A stretch of 64,000 nucleotides of DNA from Alkalispirochaeta americana (GTDB taxonomy: Bacteria; Spirochaetota; Spirochaetia; DSM-27196; Alkalispirochaetaceae), in contig NZ_FTMS01000008.1 in NCBI RefSeq assembly GCF_900156105.1, positions 98,527-162,526 on the forward strand. Direction: 5' to 3'. The notes beneath the pieces are model-generated. The model was not told where the DNA came from and made no database searches. It saw only the letters and a list, made by a program, of their open reading frames with translations. The first letter of the stretch is position 1. Each line of letters starts with the position of its first letter. Positions 1-8,496 of this stretch are shown piece by piece. The translations under genes and the position numbers were made by a program.

Positions 1-373
1 CTGTGGTGCGCATCCGCGAGTAAACGGGGTTTTTCATGAAACTTTCTCCTTGGCATGAATGACCTGACCAGGCAGACTATCAACCCGGCCAATTAAATTA
101 TTTCGTTCTCAAATTAATTTGAAGCGAAACAAAAGTCAACAGTTACAGACGTTCTTTCACGCAACTAAAAGAAGAAAATCAAGTTGTTGTATTACATAAT
201 ATTAGAACACCATCTCCCTCGACTAAAAACATTAGAGCCTCTTTTCTTTGCCGGAAAAAATATCGTGCAGGAAATAAAAATTCAGAAAAAACAAACCACG
301 GCACACCACCACCGCCCCGACGGCCTTCCTCCGGGGAAGAACCATCAGGGCTCCAGAGGGCAGATCGGGGCGA
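1..373. other. Intergenic left edge, no gene recognised
   Basis: This stretch is AT-rich compared with the rest of the window, especially about 90-300. No reading frame in it has recognisable protein character. It lies downstream of the minus-strand serine hydrolase. On the minus strand a T-rich tract (complement of about 276-297) follows a GC-rich, weakly self-complementary segment at 300-330, which could terminate that gene, but no clean stem is visible. Any neighbouring gene to the left is outside the window. Confidence 0.5.
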
Positions 374-1630
374 TCAGTCTTCCACTGCAGCAGCGGCCGC
401 AGCAATCATCCGGAGATTATTGGGCAAGGCCCCATCGAACCCCGGTGTCGACATCGTCATGATAACGGTATCGTGAGCCGGGTTATTCACGAACTTGGTA
501 CTCCAGAACCCCTGCCAACTGTAGGCGCCGGGGCCACCCAGATAGTGCAGGGACCCTGGCGGTGCGTTGACACCCTCCTGGATATCAAGCTGGTATCCCC
601 ACTTGTTCCCGGTGAGCTGCCAGTTAGTGAGGTCTCCAATCTGGTTGGAAGTCATCAGCTCCACCGACGCCCGGCTCAATACACGGACGCCCTCAAGAAC
701 CCCCTTGTTGAGCAACATCTGAGCAAAGCGGAAGTAATCATAGGTTGTGCCGTGCAATCCGGCGGCGCCACTAAAGTAGGTCTTGTGCGGACTGAAGGTA
801 TAATCGGGCCCCAGCATACCGAGGCCCAGGGGATGCTTCTCCACGTGCTTTTCCCCGGTACCCGCCCAGAACGCGGCCGGCACCCTGTGAAGTTCCTCCT
901 CGGGCGGAAAGAACCAGGTCTCCCGCATCCCCAGGGGCTCGAAGATGTTCTCCTGCAGGTAGCGGTTAAAATCCACCCCTGACACCACCTCAACCAGCCG
1001 GCAGAGCGTCTCGACACTATTGTTTGAATAGTCAAACATTTCACCGGGATGTGCAATCAGGGGCATCCTGGCCAGGATCTTCACGTTGTCCTCAAGGGTA
1101 ATGTTCGGAGCATCCAGATCATCCATGAGCCCCGACTCTTTGTACAACTTGGGAACAACCCGATAGCAGTCCGGCGTGAAGAGATTGTACCACCAGGTGT
1201 TTGTCATGCCCGCGGTCATCGACAAGAGGTCATGGATGGTTATCTCCCGCTTGGCCCGCTCCATTCGTACGGCGCCCCAGTTTTCCAGGACCGCCACCTT
1301 CGGTTCACTAAACTCGGGAAGATACTTCGACACCGGCTCGTGAAGGCTTATCTGCCCCCGCTCAAAGAGCTGCATCACCGCCACCGCGCTCGGCACCTTT
1401 GACATTGAGGCGAGCCGGAAGACAGCATCCTTCTTCAGGGGTTTGTCCTGGTCGGCCTCTCCGAAAGCCTTGAAATAGCAGATCTCTCCGTGTCGCGCCA
1501 CCAGAACGACCACACCACGGTAGGCCTTCTCCTGGATGAACCGGTGGGCAAGATCGTCAATATTCGACAAGTTCTTCGATGCCATGCCAACCGACTCCGG
1601 TCGCACAGCCTCGGGCAGGGTGATACTCAT
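374..1630 (-). CDS. Serine hydrolase, beta-lactamase class C family
   Basis: About 418 residues, resembling class C beta-lactamases, penicillin-binding esterases and EstB-type enzymes. The active-site Ser-x-x-Lys is visible as SMSK (about residue 75), followed by the family's Tyr-x-Asn as YSN in FDYSNNSVE, and a Gly-rich GGPGAYSW segment near the C-terminus in the place of the HxG/KTG box. The family hydrolyses esters, peptides or beta-lactams; the substrate cannot be told from sequence. No signal peptide is visible from the chosen start, so it may be cytoplasmic. The start is the ATG after a CAGGAGG ribosome site; the frame stays open 18 codons further upstream but without such a site. It is divergent from the small STAS-like gene. 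Confidence 0.85.
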   Translation of the reverse strand: MSITLPEAVRPESVGMASKNLSNIDDLAHRFIQEKAYRGVVVLVARHGEICYFKAFGEADQDKPLKKDAVFRLASMSKVPSAVAVMQLFERGQISLHEPVSKYLPEFSEPKVAVLENWGAVRMERAKREITIHDLLSMTAGMTNTWWYNLFTPDCYRVVPKLYKESGLMDDLDAPNITLEDNVKILARMPLIAHPGEMFDYSNNSVETLCRLVEVVSGVDFNRYLQENIFEPLGMRETWFFPPEEELHRVPAAFWAGTGEKHVEKHPLGLGMLGPDYTFSPHKTYFSGAAGLHGTTYDYFRFAQMLLNKGVLEGVRVLSRASVELMTSNQIGDLTNWQLTGNKWGYQLDIQEGVNAPPGSLHYLGGPGAYSWQGFWSTKFVNNPAHDTVIMTMSTPGFDGALPNNLRMIAAAAAAVED

Positions 1631-1783
1631 GAAAATCCTCCTGAGCGTTTTATCCAGTCTAGACCCCTTTGTACGCGACAGCAACGCAATCTTCTCCCGA
1701 TTCCCTCACGGCCCCGACCCATTCTGCACACCACTCATCCTTACAAACCGGAAAAAACCGTAGTAAAATCCACTACAGTGAAA

Positions 1784-2188
1784 ATGTTTCGGATCAGCCA
1801 CGAGCAGCAGCAAGAGATGATCATCCTCACCGTTGAAGGCGAGATAACCTGGCAGACAGGGCTTTTGATCGGCCAGGAGGCAACCAGAGTTGCAACAGAA
1901 ACAGGGCTCCAACGGGTTCTTGTAGACCTTCGCCGGGCCCGCAACGTCTCAACGGTAATAGAGCATTATTCTTCATCCTGGTCGTACCAGAAAATAGAAA
2001 AAAACCGCCTGCAGACAACGGGAGCCATGAGAATTGCCTTCCTCACGGCCCCGGACGACACCAGTCACGACGCAGCTCTTTCAGGACTGATCGGGCTCAT
2101 CCCGAGCAGGGACGTCTACCTTCTGAGCAAGGACGAAGCCAGCGCCCGGGAGTGGCTGATGGCATCGCCCGAACCCGACCCGGGCTAA
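1784..2188 (+). CDS. STAS/SpoIIAA-like small protein
   Basis: 134 residues. The pattern suggests a STAS or SpoIIAA-like fold: a beta strand (MIILTVEGEI), a helix, then a strand VLVDLRRARN, and a C-terminal tail with SRDVYLLSKDEASAREWL. Proteins of this type are common in spirochaetes and act as regulatory or membrane-associated single-domain modules; no substrate or partner is evident here. The frame is open much further upstream (to 1490), but that part is antisense to the serine hydrolase, so the internal ATG at 1784 is preferred. No strong ribosome-binding site precedes it. The next gene is about 150 bases downstream, so they need not share a transcript. Confidence 0.55.
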   Translation: MFRISHEQQQEMIILTVEGEITWQTGLLIGQEATRVATETGLQRVLVDLRRARNVSTVIEHYSSSWSYQKIEKNRLQTTGAMRIAFLTAPDDTSHDAALSGLIGLIPSRDVYLLSKDEASAREWLMASPEPDPG

Positions 2189-2336
2189 GAGTCTTCCCTG
2201 GCCAGGATTCTCGCCCCGCCTCTCTGACAGAGCTTTCCTGGACACCTCTCCAGACATCTCTGCGCCCCAGCAATCATGTTTGTTGTGAAAACAGAAATTC
2301 ACTTGTATCCTGTGACAGCACACAGGAGGAAACACC

Positions 2337-3587
2337 ATGGCAGAACCAATCAAAAACGCCCCTATTGAAGACATCAGCACACTGGGATACCACAAACAGC
2401 TCGCACTGGGAGTGCAGCACGTCTTTACACTCTTCGCATCCACCGTTCTGGTACCGATCATCACGGGACTCGATGTAGGCGTGGCCCTGGTGATGTCTGG
2501 TGTGGGAACCCTGCTCTTTCACATGATCACCCAAAAGAAAGTGCCCGCCTATCTGGGGTCGTCTTTCTCCTTTATCGCGCCGCTCCTTCTGGCCGGAGAG
2601 ATGTACGGCCTGGCAGCAGCCCGAGGGGGAATCGTCGTGGCGGGACTGATCTACGCGATCCTGGCAGGGCTGATCTCCAAGTTTGGTCCCGAAAAAATCC
2701 TGCGCTTCTTCCCGCCCGTCGTCACGGGCCCGATCATTATCGTCATCAGCATGACCCTGGCTCCGAATGCGATTAACATGGCCTCCCAGGACTGGTTGCT
2801 CGCGCTGATAACCCTCTCCGTCATCATCGGCGTAGCCTCCTATTCCCGGGGTTTCTTCAAGATCATTCCCGTTATCGTAGGGCTCGCCGTGGGCTATATC
2901 GTGGCAGCTCTGCTGGGGCGCGTGGATTATACCGCGATCACCCAGGCCGCCTGGATCGGCATGCCGAACTTCGAGCTTCCCTCGTTTAACATCGGTGCCA
3001 TCGCCATCGTGGCTCCCATCGCGCTGGTCACAGTGGTAGAACATGTGGGTGACGTGCTTGCCATGAGCGGTGTGGTGCGAAAAAACCTTTCCGTTGATCC
3101 CGGACTGGGGCGAACCCTCCTGGGCGACGGTATCGCCACCTCATTCTCCGCCTTTCTGGGCGGACCGGCCAACACCACCTACTCCCAGAACACCGGTGTG
3201 GTGGCACTGACCAAGGTCTACGATCCCAAAGTTATGCGGATCGCTGCGGTGATAACCATTCTGATCGGTCTGATTCCAAAACTGAACGCCTTCACCAGCA
3301 CCATTCCAACTCCCGTTATCGGAGGAGCGGTGGTAATTCTCTTTGGAATGATCGCCTCCATCGGCGCCCGAACGCTGGTGAACAACCGGGTAGATTTCTC
3401 CAAGACCCGGAACATGATCATCGGAGCAGTCATCCTTGTTTTTGGTCTCGGCGGAGCCGTGATTCCCATCGAAATTGGTATTGTGAAAATAAATGTCGTC
3501 GGCATGGCCCTGGCAGCGATCGTAGGAATCGGCCTGAACATCATTCTTCCCAAGGAAGAGGATGACGAAGCTGAACTGAAGCTCTGA
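2337..3587 (+). CDS. NCS2 nucleobase:proton symporter (UraA/PyrP-like)
   Basis: 416 residues with the hydrophobicity of a 14-helix nucleobase/ascorbate transporter, close in length and sequence to UraA/PyrP uracil permeases. The TM8 segment reads TVVEHVGDVLAM (Glu235) and the TM10 signature reads GGPANTTYSQNTGVVALTKV. UraA binds uracil with two glutamates; the first is kept, but the second is Gln284 here (SQN instead of GEN), and the UraA His245 position is Asp239. Gln-Asn is what xanthine and urate members of the family carry, so the substrate could be uracil, xanthine or another base. The ribosome site AGGAGG is just upstream, and a GC hairpin follows the stop. It stands alone with no pyrimidine or purine genes nearby. 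Confidence 0.88.
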   Translation: MAEPIKNAPIEDISTLGYHKQLALGVQHVFTLFASTVLVPIITGLDVGVALVMSGVGTLLFHMITQKKVPAYLGSSFSFIAPLLLAGEMYGLAAARGGIVVAGLIYAILAGLISKFGPEKILRFFPPVVTGPIIIVISMTLAPNAINMASQDWLLALITLSVIIGVASYSRGFFKIIPVIVGLAVGYIVAALLGRVDYTAITQAAWIGMPNFELPSFNIGAIAIVAPIALVTVVEHVGDVLAMSGVVRKNLSVDPGLGRTLLGDGIATSFSAFLGGPANTTYSQNTGVVALTKVYDPKVMRIAAVITILIGLIPKLNAFTSTIPTPVIGGAVVILFGMIASIGARTLVNNRVDFSKTRNMIIGAVILVFGLGGAVIPIEIGIVKINVVGMALAAIVGIGLNIILPKEEDDEAELKL

Positions 3588-3594
3588 AGCAACC

Positions 3595-3616
3595 GCCCGG
3601 GGCTCACCCCCCGGGC
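3595..3616 (+). terminator. Stem-loop after the nucleobase permease
   Basis: Perfect 8-bp stem (GCCCGGGG with CCCCGGGC, loop of 6) beginning 8 bases after the stop codon. The following bases are not T-rich, so it may be a weak terminator or an mRNA-stabilising end. Confidence 0.5.
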
Positions 3617-3705
3617 TTGAAATCTGACGACGGCAAACCTTGACCCTCCCTCTTGTATTTGGTTATATTGCCAATTATACAGAACAAGCCACAGGAGGCC
3701 TGACA

Positions 3706-3948
3706 ATGAAGATTCAGATTTTGGGACCAGGATGCGCCAACTGCACAAACCTGGAAAAGAACGCCCGGGCAGCCGCAGAAACACTGGGTATCCAGGCAGA
3801 GTTTGAAAAAATCACCGACATGAACCAGATCATGGACATGGGGGTTCTGCGAACACCCGGCTTTGCTGTGGACGGCACCCTCGTAAAATCGGGCAAGGTC
3901 TTTTCCCCCGAGGAGATCGCCGAAGCCCTGGCCCCCTACGTCAGCTAA
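3706..3948 (+). CDS. Thioredoxin-like CxxC protein (redox-active disulfide protein 2 type)
   Basis: 80 residues, one thioredoxin-fold domain. The motif GCANC near residue 10 sits directly after the first strand (MKIQILGPG), as in the small thioredoxin/glutaredoxin-like proteins of the redox-active disulfide protein 2 family, and the cis-proline loop is visible as RTPGF. Such proteins are often encoded beside ArsP/DUF318-type permeases; here that permease starts 73 bases downstream, so joint work in metal or metalloid export or reduction is likely but unproven. The ATG follows a clear AGGAGG. An AT-rich element ahead of it (about 3655-3685, with TTATATTG and CAATTATA) could hold the promoter and an ArsR-type site. 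Confidence 0.8.
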   Translation: MKIQILGPGCANCTNLEKNARAAAETLGIQAEFEKITDMNQIMDMGVLRTPGFAVDGTLVKSGKVFSPEEIAEALAPYVS

Positions 3949-4021
3949 CCACCTGGTTAACCCTCCGGGCCCCTCCGGGGCGGTGGGCATGACCACCGTC
4001 CCGCCTTAAGAAGGACACCTT

Positions 4022-5221
4022 ATGAACCCGATCGTACGACTCTGGCAGGAACCCAAAAACCGGCTCCTGGCATTAATGGGCGCTGTATTTCTTGCTGCTT
4101 TTTTTATCCCCTGGGAGGCTCCCCGCCTGATGGCGGGGGTGCAGGAATCGTTCCTGCTCCTCAATTATTACGCTCGCGAACACGTTTTGCTGTGCCTGAT
4201 TCCCGCTTTCTTTATTGCCGGCGCGATCACGGTCTTTCTGAACCAGCAGGCCGTTATCCGCTACCTGGGGCCGGATGCTCCAAAGCTCCTGGCCTACAGT
4301 GTGGCCTCCGTCTCGGGGACTATCCTGGCCGTGTGCTCCTGCACCGTATTGCCTCTTTTCAAGGGGATATACAAGAAAGGAGCCGGTCTTGGTCCCGCTG
4401 TGAGCTTTCTCTACAGCGGACCGGCCATCAATATTCTCGCGATCATCCTCACCGCCAAAGTCCTGGGGCTGCAGCTGGGCATTGCCCGGGCTCTGGGAGC
4501 GATCGCCTTCGCCTTTATCATTGGTCTGGCTATGCACCTGATCTTTTTCCGGGAGGACCGGGAGCGAACCACCAACGCCGCGATGTTCCAGGGTGACGAG
4601 AGCCAGGAACGATCGCTACCCCAGATGGGGCTCTATCTTGGGTCCATGATCGGTGTTCTGGTCTTCCTTAACTGGGCCCCTGGCGATGGAACTATCGGCT
4701 GGTGGGAGACGCTGCACCGGTTTCGCCTGGTGATCGCTGGTGGCTTTGGATTGCTTCTTTTGTATACGCTGGTTCGCTGGTTTACCCGGACCGAACTGGG
4801 AAACTGGGTGGCTGCCACCCGGGACTTTGCGGTACAGATACTTCCCCTGCTCTTTGCCGGTGTCATGGTTGCAGGTTTTCTCTTGGGCAGACCCGGTGAA
4901 ATGGCCCTGATTCCCGAGGAGTGGATCGCTCGGGCTGTGGGAACCAACTCCCTGGCAAGCAATCTCTTTGCCTCCCTGGCGGGGGCACTCATGTACTTCG
5001 CAACGCTCACCGAGGTGCCCATTATGCAGGGCCTCCTGGGGGCGGGGATGAACCAGGGACCGGCCCTGGCGCTTCTTCTGGCAGGCCCCTCGCTCTCCCT
5101 GCCGGCTTTGCTGGTGATCGGCGGCGAACTGGGACCGCGCAAGACCCTCACCTACGTGGCCCTGGTGGTGACCCTCTCCACCCTGGCCGGCATGATCTAC
5201 GGAAGTGTGATGGCCCTGTAA
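4022..5221 (+). CDS. arsP: ArsP/DUF318-family permease
   Basis: 399 residues with about eight to ten hydrophobic segments. The family hallmark is in the fourth segment: CSCTVLPLFKGIYKKGAGLG, with its CxC pair, followed by GPAINI; a second repeat has TEVPIMQGLLGAGMNQGPAL. Members export trivalent organoarsenicals (ArsP) or other metals. It follows the thioredoxin-like gene and precedes arsR-arsD-arsA. No ArsB or Acr3 pump is encoded in the window, so this is the only visible membrane partner for the ArsA ATPase, which is an inference. An AAGGACA ribosome site precedes the ATG, and a strong hairpin follows the gene. Confidence 0.82.
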   Translation: MNPIVRLWQEPKNRLLALMGAVFLAAFFIPWEAPRLMAGVQESFLLLNYYAREHVLLCLIPAFFIAGAITVFLNQQAVIRYLGPDAPKLLAYSVASVSGTILAVCSCTVLPLFKGIYKKGAGLGPAVSFLYSGPAINILAIILTAKVLGLQLGIARALGAIAFAFIIGLAMHLIFFREDRERTTNAAMFQGDESQERSLPQMGLYLGSMIGVLVFLNWAPGDGTIGWWETLHRFRLVIAGGFGLLLLYTLVRWFTRTELGNWVAATRDFAVQILPLLFAGVMVAGFLLGRPGEMALIPEEWIARAVGTNSLASNLFASLAGALMYFATLTEVPIMQGLLGAGMNQGPALALLLAGPSLSLPALLVIGGELGPRKTLTYVALVVTLSTLAGMIYGSVMAL

Positions 5222-5258
5222 GAGCTTCTGCTGCAGGAACAGACCAGCGATACCCCTC

Positions 5259-5291
5259 GGCCTCCGGAAAGCCCCGTGCTTTCTGGAGGCC
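5259..5291 (+). terminator. Strong stem-loop after the ArsP-type permease
   Basis: A 14-bp stem with a single G-T wobble (GGCCTCCGGAAAGC against GCTTTCTGGAGGCC) and a 5-base loop, about 40 bases after the stop codon. There is no T-run, so it is either a weak intrinsic terminator or a processing/stability element. It separates the permease unit from the arsR promoter. Confidence 0.55.
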
Positions 5292-5348
5292 TCTACCGTT
5301 AGATACCAGCTAAAACCCCGCAAACCCTGCAATTCCTTGACCACTCCC

Positions 5349-5403
5349 TTGACACGGCCAGCTCTCATGCCTACATTACATGCATGAAAGCGCATTTATG
5401 CAT
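5349..5403 (+). promoter_or_regulatory. arsR promoter with overlapping ArsR operator
   Basis: A TTGACA (5349-5354), 17-base spacer and TACATT (5372-5377) form a good sigma-70-type promoter. Immediately downstream, 5380-5403 is a near-perfect palindrome of two ATGCAT arms around GCGC (10 of 12 base pairs symmetric), which would cover the transcription start near 5384. ArsR-family repressors bind such imperfect palindromes at their own promoters, so autorepression relieved by As(III) is the likely logic. Confidence 0.7.
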
Positions 5404-5442
5404 ACGGTGTACAAACCACCCGCAAAGGAGACGAACCATCCA

Positions 5443-5859
5443 ATGAACACCCTGGGCGGACTTTTCAAAACCCTGGCAGATGAAACCCGGCTGAGGCTGA
5501 TATACCTCTTTCTGCGCAGTAGCGATTCTCTTTGCGTATGCGAACTGGTAGATGCCCTGGGCCTTCCACAGTACCAGGTTTCCCGCCACCTGAGCGCACT
5601 CAAGGCAGCCGGTTTGGTACAGGCCACCAAACAGGGAACCTGGGCGTATCACTACCTTGAAGAAGGCTCGCCCCTGATTCAGGCACTGTGGACATTCCTG
5701 CGGGAAGCGCCCTTGAGCGCCGACTCACAGGAGCAAATTCAGCAGGATTACCAGGCCCTGACACACCGCCTTGCCCTGAGAAGCAACGGATGTTGTGTGG
5801 TGGGCCTCAACCCGAACCCTCTCAAAGACCCGACACCAAAAGGAGATACATTCATATGA
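5443..5859 (+). CDS. arsR: ArsR-family metalloregulator
   Basis: 138 residues, winged helix: LFKTLADETRLRLIYLF, then the recognition segment LPQYQVSRHLSALKAAGLV. The metal-site motif is seen as SLCVCELVDAL, matching the CVCxL arsenite-binding motif of classical ArsR in helix alpha-3. An extra NGCCVV near the C-terminus adds a vicinal Cys pair. It is expected to repress this operon until As(III) or Sb(III) binds. The start at 5443 gives the normal N-terminus; an in-frame ATG at 5380 falls inside the operator and lacks a ribosome site. It overlaps arsD by ATGA (5856-5859), implying translational coupling. Confidence 0.88.
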   Translation: MNTLGGLFKTLADETRLRLIYLFLRSSDSLCVCELVDALGLPQYQVSRHLSALKAAGLVQATKQGTWAYHYLEEGSPLIQALWTFLREAPLSADSQEQIQQDYQALTHRLALRSNGCCVVGLNPNPLKDPTPKGDTFI

Positions 5860-6260
5860 GCGATACCGTAACCATAGAGATCTTTGACCCGCCCATGTGC
5901 TGCCCCGGGGGCTTGTGTGGTCCTGCGATCGATCCGGCACTTCTGGATATGAACGAAACGATTCTGACGCTGAAAAACGACCACGGCATCGTGATTCAGC
6001 GGTACCTGTTGCAGCAACAGGGCCAAAAGTTCATGGAGAACCCGGCCGTTCTGGAGCTCCTTCAGAAGCATAACACCGATATCCTGCCCGTCACCGTTGT
6101 GAACGGCAAGGTAGTCAAGACAAAGGCCTTTCCAACCTGCCATGAGCTGCTTGCCTGGAGCGGAGGAGAAACGCCGGAACCAAAGGGCGCCGGAGCCGTA
6201 GCCGTAGCCGTAGCCGAAACCGATGCCGAAAGCACAACAAGCAAGGATGAATCACTATGA
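5856..6260 (+). CDS. arsD: ArsD arsenite metallochaperone
   Basis: 134 residues, close to the 120-residue ArsD family. The N-terminal strand is followed by DPPMCCPGGLCG, giving the three conserved As(III)-binding cysteines (about Cys15, Cys16, Cys21), then a thioredoxin-like core with the P-V-T-V-V-N-G strand. ArsD hands arsenite to ArsA. The distal vicinal cysteine pairs found in the E. coli plasmid protein are absent; instead there is a low-complexity Ala-Val tail (AVAVAVAET) from a short GCCGTA repeat. Both ends are coupled by ATGA overlaps, to arsR upstream and arsA downstream, so the three genes form a tight translational unit. Confidence 0.88.
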   Translation: MSDTVTIEIFDPPMCCPGGLCGPAIDPALLDMNETILTLKNDHGIVIQRYLLQQQGQKFMENPAVLELLQKHNTDILPVTVVNGKVVKTKAFPTCHELLAWSGGETPEPKGAGAVAVAVAETDAESTTSKDESL

Positions 6261-8248
6261 CGAAAAACGATACACACTATATCTTCTTCTCCGGTAAAGG
6301 CGGCGTGGGAAAGACCACCATGGCCTGTGCCACCGCCGTCCATAATGCCCAGGAAGGCAATCGGACCCTGATCGTAACAACCGATCCCGCGTCAAACCTC
6401 TCGGACGTCTTTGAAACCGAGATCGGTCACAATATCCGCCCCCTGGGAAAATCCCGGGGAATCGACAACCTCTGGGGTATGGAGATCGATCCGGATCGTG
6501 CCACCGAGGAGTACCGTGAACGCATTCTCGCACCAATGCGCGCGGTGATGCCGGAAAACGTGATGAAGGTGATGGAGGAGCAGTTTAACTCCCCCTGCAC
6601 CACGGAGATCGCCTCCTTTGACCGTTTTGTGGACTTCATGTCTGGCGACGACGCATCCCGGGCAGCTCCAGGGGAAGATGGATCCCCTGGCGGCAGCGCT
6701 GGCGCAGCCTGGGACGTAGTAATCTTTGACACCGCTCCTACGGGCCACACCCTGCGTCTCCTGGAGTTGCCCGTGGACTGGAGCAAACATATCGAGGAAA
6801 GCGCCAGGGGGAGCGGGAACACCTGCATCGGCCCGGTGGCCTCAATCCAGGAAAACAAGGCCAAGTACGACGAGGCCACCCGCCTGCTGGGTGACCCCAC
6901 CCGTACAGAGTTCACCTTTGTGTTGCAGCCGGAAGAAACGTCAATTTATGAGACCCGTCGATCCTCCAGCGAGCTTGCTGAAATCGGGGTCGCGAATACC
7001 CGGTTGATCGTCAACGGGATACTCCCGGAGGCTGTCTGCGAGCACCCCTTCTTCCGCAGCCGCTATGAGATGCAGCAACGCCATCTCCAACAGATTCGCA
7101 GCGAGTTTTCCGTCCCTCTGACCTTTATGTATCAGCGCGATGGTGAGATCAAGGGCCTTGCCGGTTTGCGCCACGTGGCCAGAGATCTCTTTGCCGGCCA
7201 GGACCACAGGCCGGACTATCTGCTCCAGGCCGACACTACGGAGAATTCTCCGGAATCCCTCACCGACTCGCCCTCCTACGAGGAGCAGGATTCGCGCTCC
7301 TTGCTGGACACAATCAGCCCGGTCCGGGGAAAAACCAAGGCTCTGTTCTTTACCGGAAAGGGCGGCGTTGGCAAGACAACCGTCTCCTGCGCCACAGCCT
7401 TTGCCTTGGGACGCGCGGGATTCAAGACGTTGCTGCTCACCACAGACCCGGCATCGCACATTGGCCAGGTGCTGGAACAACCAATTGGCGACACGATTAC
7501 TCCGGTGCAGGGAGCGGAAAACCTCGATGCCGTGATGATCGACCAGGAAGCTGCTGTGGCTGAGTACAAGGAGCGGATCCTCGCCGACGCCCGGAGGAAG
7601 TACTCCGAGGATATGCTGATAGCGGTCAAGGAGGAGCTTGAGTCGCCCTGCACCGAAGAGATGGCAGCCTTTGACAAGTTCATGTGGTACGTGGAGCGCG
7701 AGGAATACGACCTGGTAGTCTTCGACACCGCTCCCACGGGACATACCCTGCGATTGCTGGAGTTACCCTTTGACTACGCTGACCAGGTCGGGATGATGGT
7801 CACTACCACAGGAGAAGGGAATACCGCCAAAAGCGAGACCCAGGCCCGATTCGACAGGATCATCGCACAGATGAAGGACCCGGACCGCAGCGCCTTTGGT
7901 TTTGTGGTCTACCCGGAATCAACTCCCGTGATTGAGGCATACCGGGCGATGGTGGATCTGAGGGCTGCCGGGATCGAGACGCAGTTTGTCGTGGCCAACC
8001 AGGTACTTCAGAAGGAATACTGCACCAACGATTTCTTCCGAAAGCGCCGGACGATGCAGGAAAAATACCTGGGCAAGATCAACCAGCGTTTTCAGTTGCC
8101 CGTGACAATTATGCCGCTCTTTGAGACGGAAATCACCGGCCTGGCCATGGTGGAACGCGCCGCCGACTCGCTCCTGGCAGGATCACTCCAGTCCGGCACG
8201 GCAGGGGACGGGACGCGGGTAAAGACAAAAACGGTAGCAGGAGGCTGA
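6257..8248 (+). CDS. arsA: ArsA arsenite-stimulated ATPase, two-domain form
   Basis: 663 residues, somewhat longer than the usual 583. Two homologous halves each carry a deviant P-loop GKGGVGKTT (about 14 and 368) and the signature DTAPTGHTLRLLELP. The three cysteines needed for metalloid activation are present (Cys114 and Cys190 in the first half, Cys465 in the second), so it should be allosterically activated by As(III)/Sb(III). A Gly/Ser-rich insert (about 137-150) and a longer linker explain the extra length. In the known system it energises ArsB, which is not in this window; the ArsP-type permease upstream or a distant pump may serve. It overlaps arsD by 4 bases, and the FmdB gene starts 3 bases after it. 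Confidence 0.93.
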   Translation: MTKNDTHYIFFSGKGGVGKTTMACATAVHNAQEGNRTLIVTTDPASNLSDVFETEIGHNIRPLGKSRGIDNLWGMEIDPDRATEEYRERILAPMRAVMPENVMKVMEEQFNSPCTTEIASFDRFVDFMSGDDASRAAPGEDGSPGGSAGAAWDVVIFDTAPTGHTLRLLELPVDWSKHIEESARGSGNTCIGPVASIQENKAKYDEATRLLGDPTRTEFTFVLQPEETSIYETRRSSSELAEIGVANTRLIVNGILPEAVCEHPFFRSRYEMQQRHLQQIRSEFSVPLTFMYQRDGEIKGLAGLRHVARDLFAGQDHRPDYLLQADTTENSPESLTDSPSYEEQDSRSLLDTISPVRGKTKALFFTGKGGVGKTTVSCATAFALGRAGFKTLLLTTDPASHIGQVLEQPIGDTITPVQGAENLDAVMIDQEAAVAEYKERILADARRKYSEDMLIAVKEELESPCTEEMAAFDKFMWYVEREEYDLVVFDTAPTGHTLRLLELPFDYADQVGMMVTTTGEGNTAKSETQARFDRIIAQMKDPDRSAFGFVVYPESTPVIEAYRAMVDLRAAGIETQFVVANQVLQKEYCTNDFFRKRRTMQEKYLGKINQRFQLPVTIMPLFETEITGLAMVERAADSLLAGSLQSGTAGDGTRVKTKTVAGG

Positions 8249-8251
8249 CCG

Positions 8252-8479
8252 GTGACCTACGAGTACCAATGCGAAAAGTGCGGGAACACCTTCGATGTCA
8301 CCGCCTCCATCGCCGAGAAGGCGGCCGGCCTGGAGCCGGCCTGCCCGGAGTGCGGATCAAAACAGACGTCGCAACTCTTTGGCGGAGTGGGAATACTCTC
8401 GGGCGCAGGCACCTCCAGCCCCGGCGGAAGTTTCGGCGGTGGCCTCTGTGGCCCCGGCAGGGGCTCCGGGTGCTGCTGA
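8252..8479 (+). CDS. FmdB-family zinc ribbon protein with Cys-Cys tail
   Basis: 75 residues with a GTG start four bases after the arsA stop and AGGAGG overlapping the arsA end. The N-terminus has the FmdB-type zinc ribbon, with CEKC near 8-11 and CPEC near 31-34. A Gly/Ser-rich tail of about 25 residues follows, ending in GLCGPGRGSGCC. The family is thought to be regulatory or metal-binding. The tail ends exactly on Cys-Cys, as does the tail of the YlbF-like protein at 8861-9244, which suggests a metalloid-binding adaptation. Its place inside the ars operon supports that, but no direct function is known. Confidence 0.8.
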   Translation: MTYEYQCEKCGNTFDVTASIAEKAAGLEPACPECGSKQTSQLFGGVGILSGAGTSSPGGSFGGGLCGPGRGSGCC

Positions 8480-8496
8480 ATCAAGGGAGCACAGCG

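Noticed and set aside
2274..3044. Long minus-strand frame inside the nucleobase permease
   Set aside because: A shadow of a high-GC gene in the opposite frame; the sequence is His/Asp/Gly-rich without any domain pattern.
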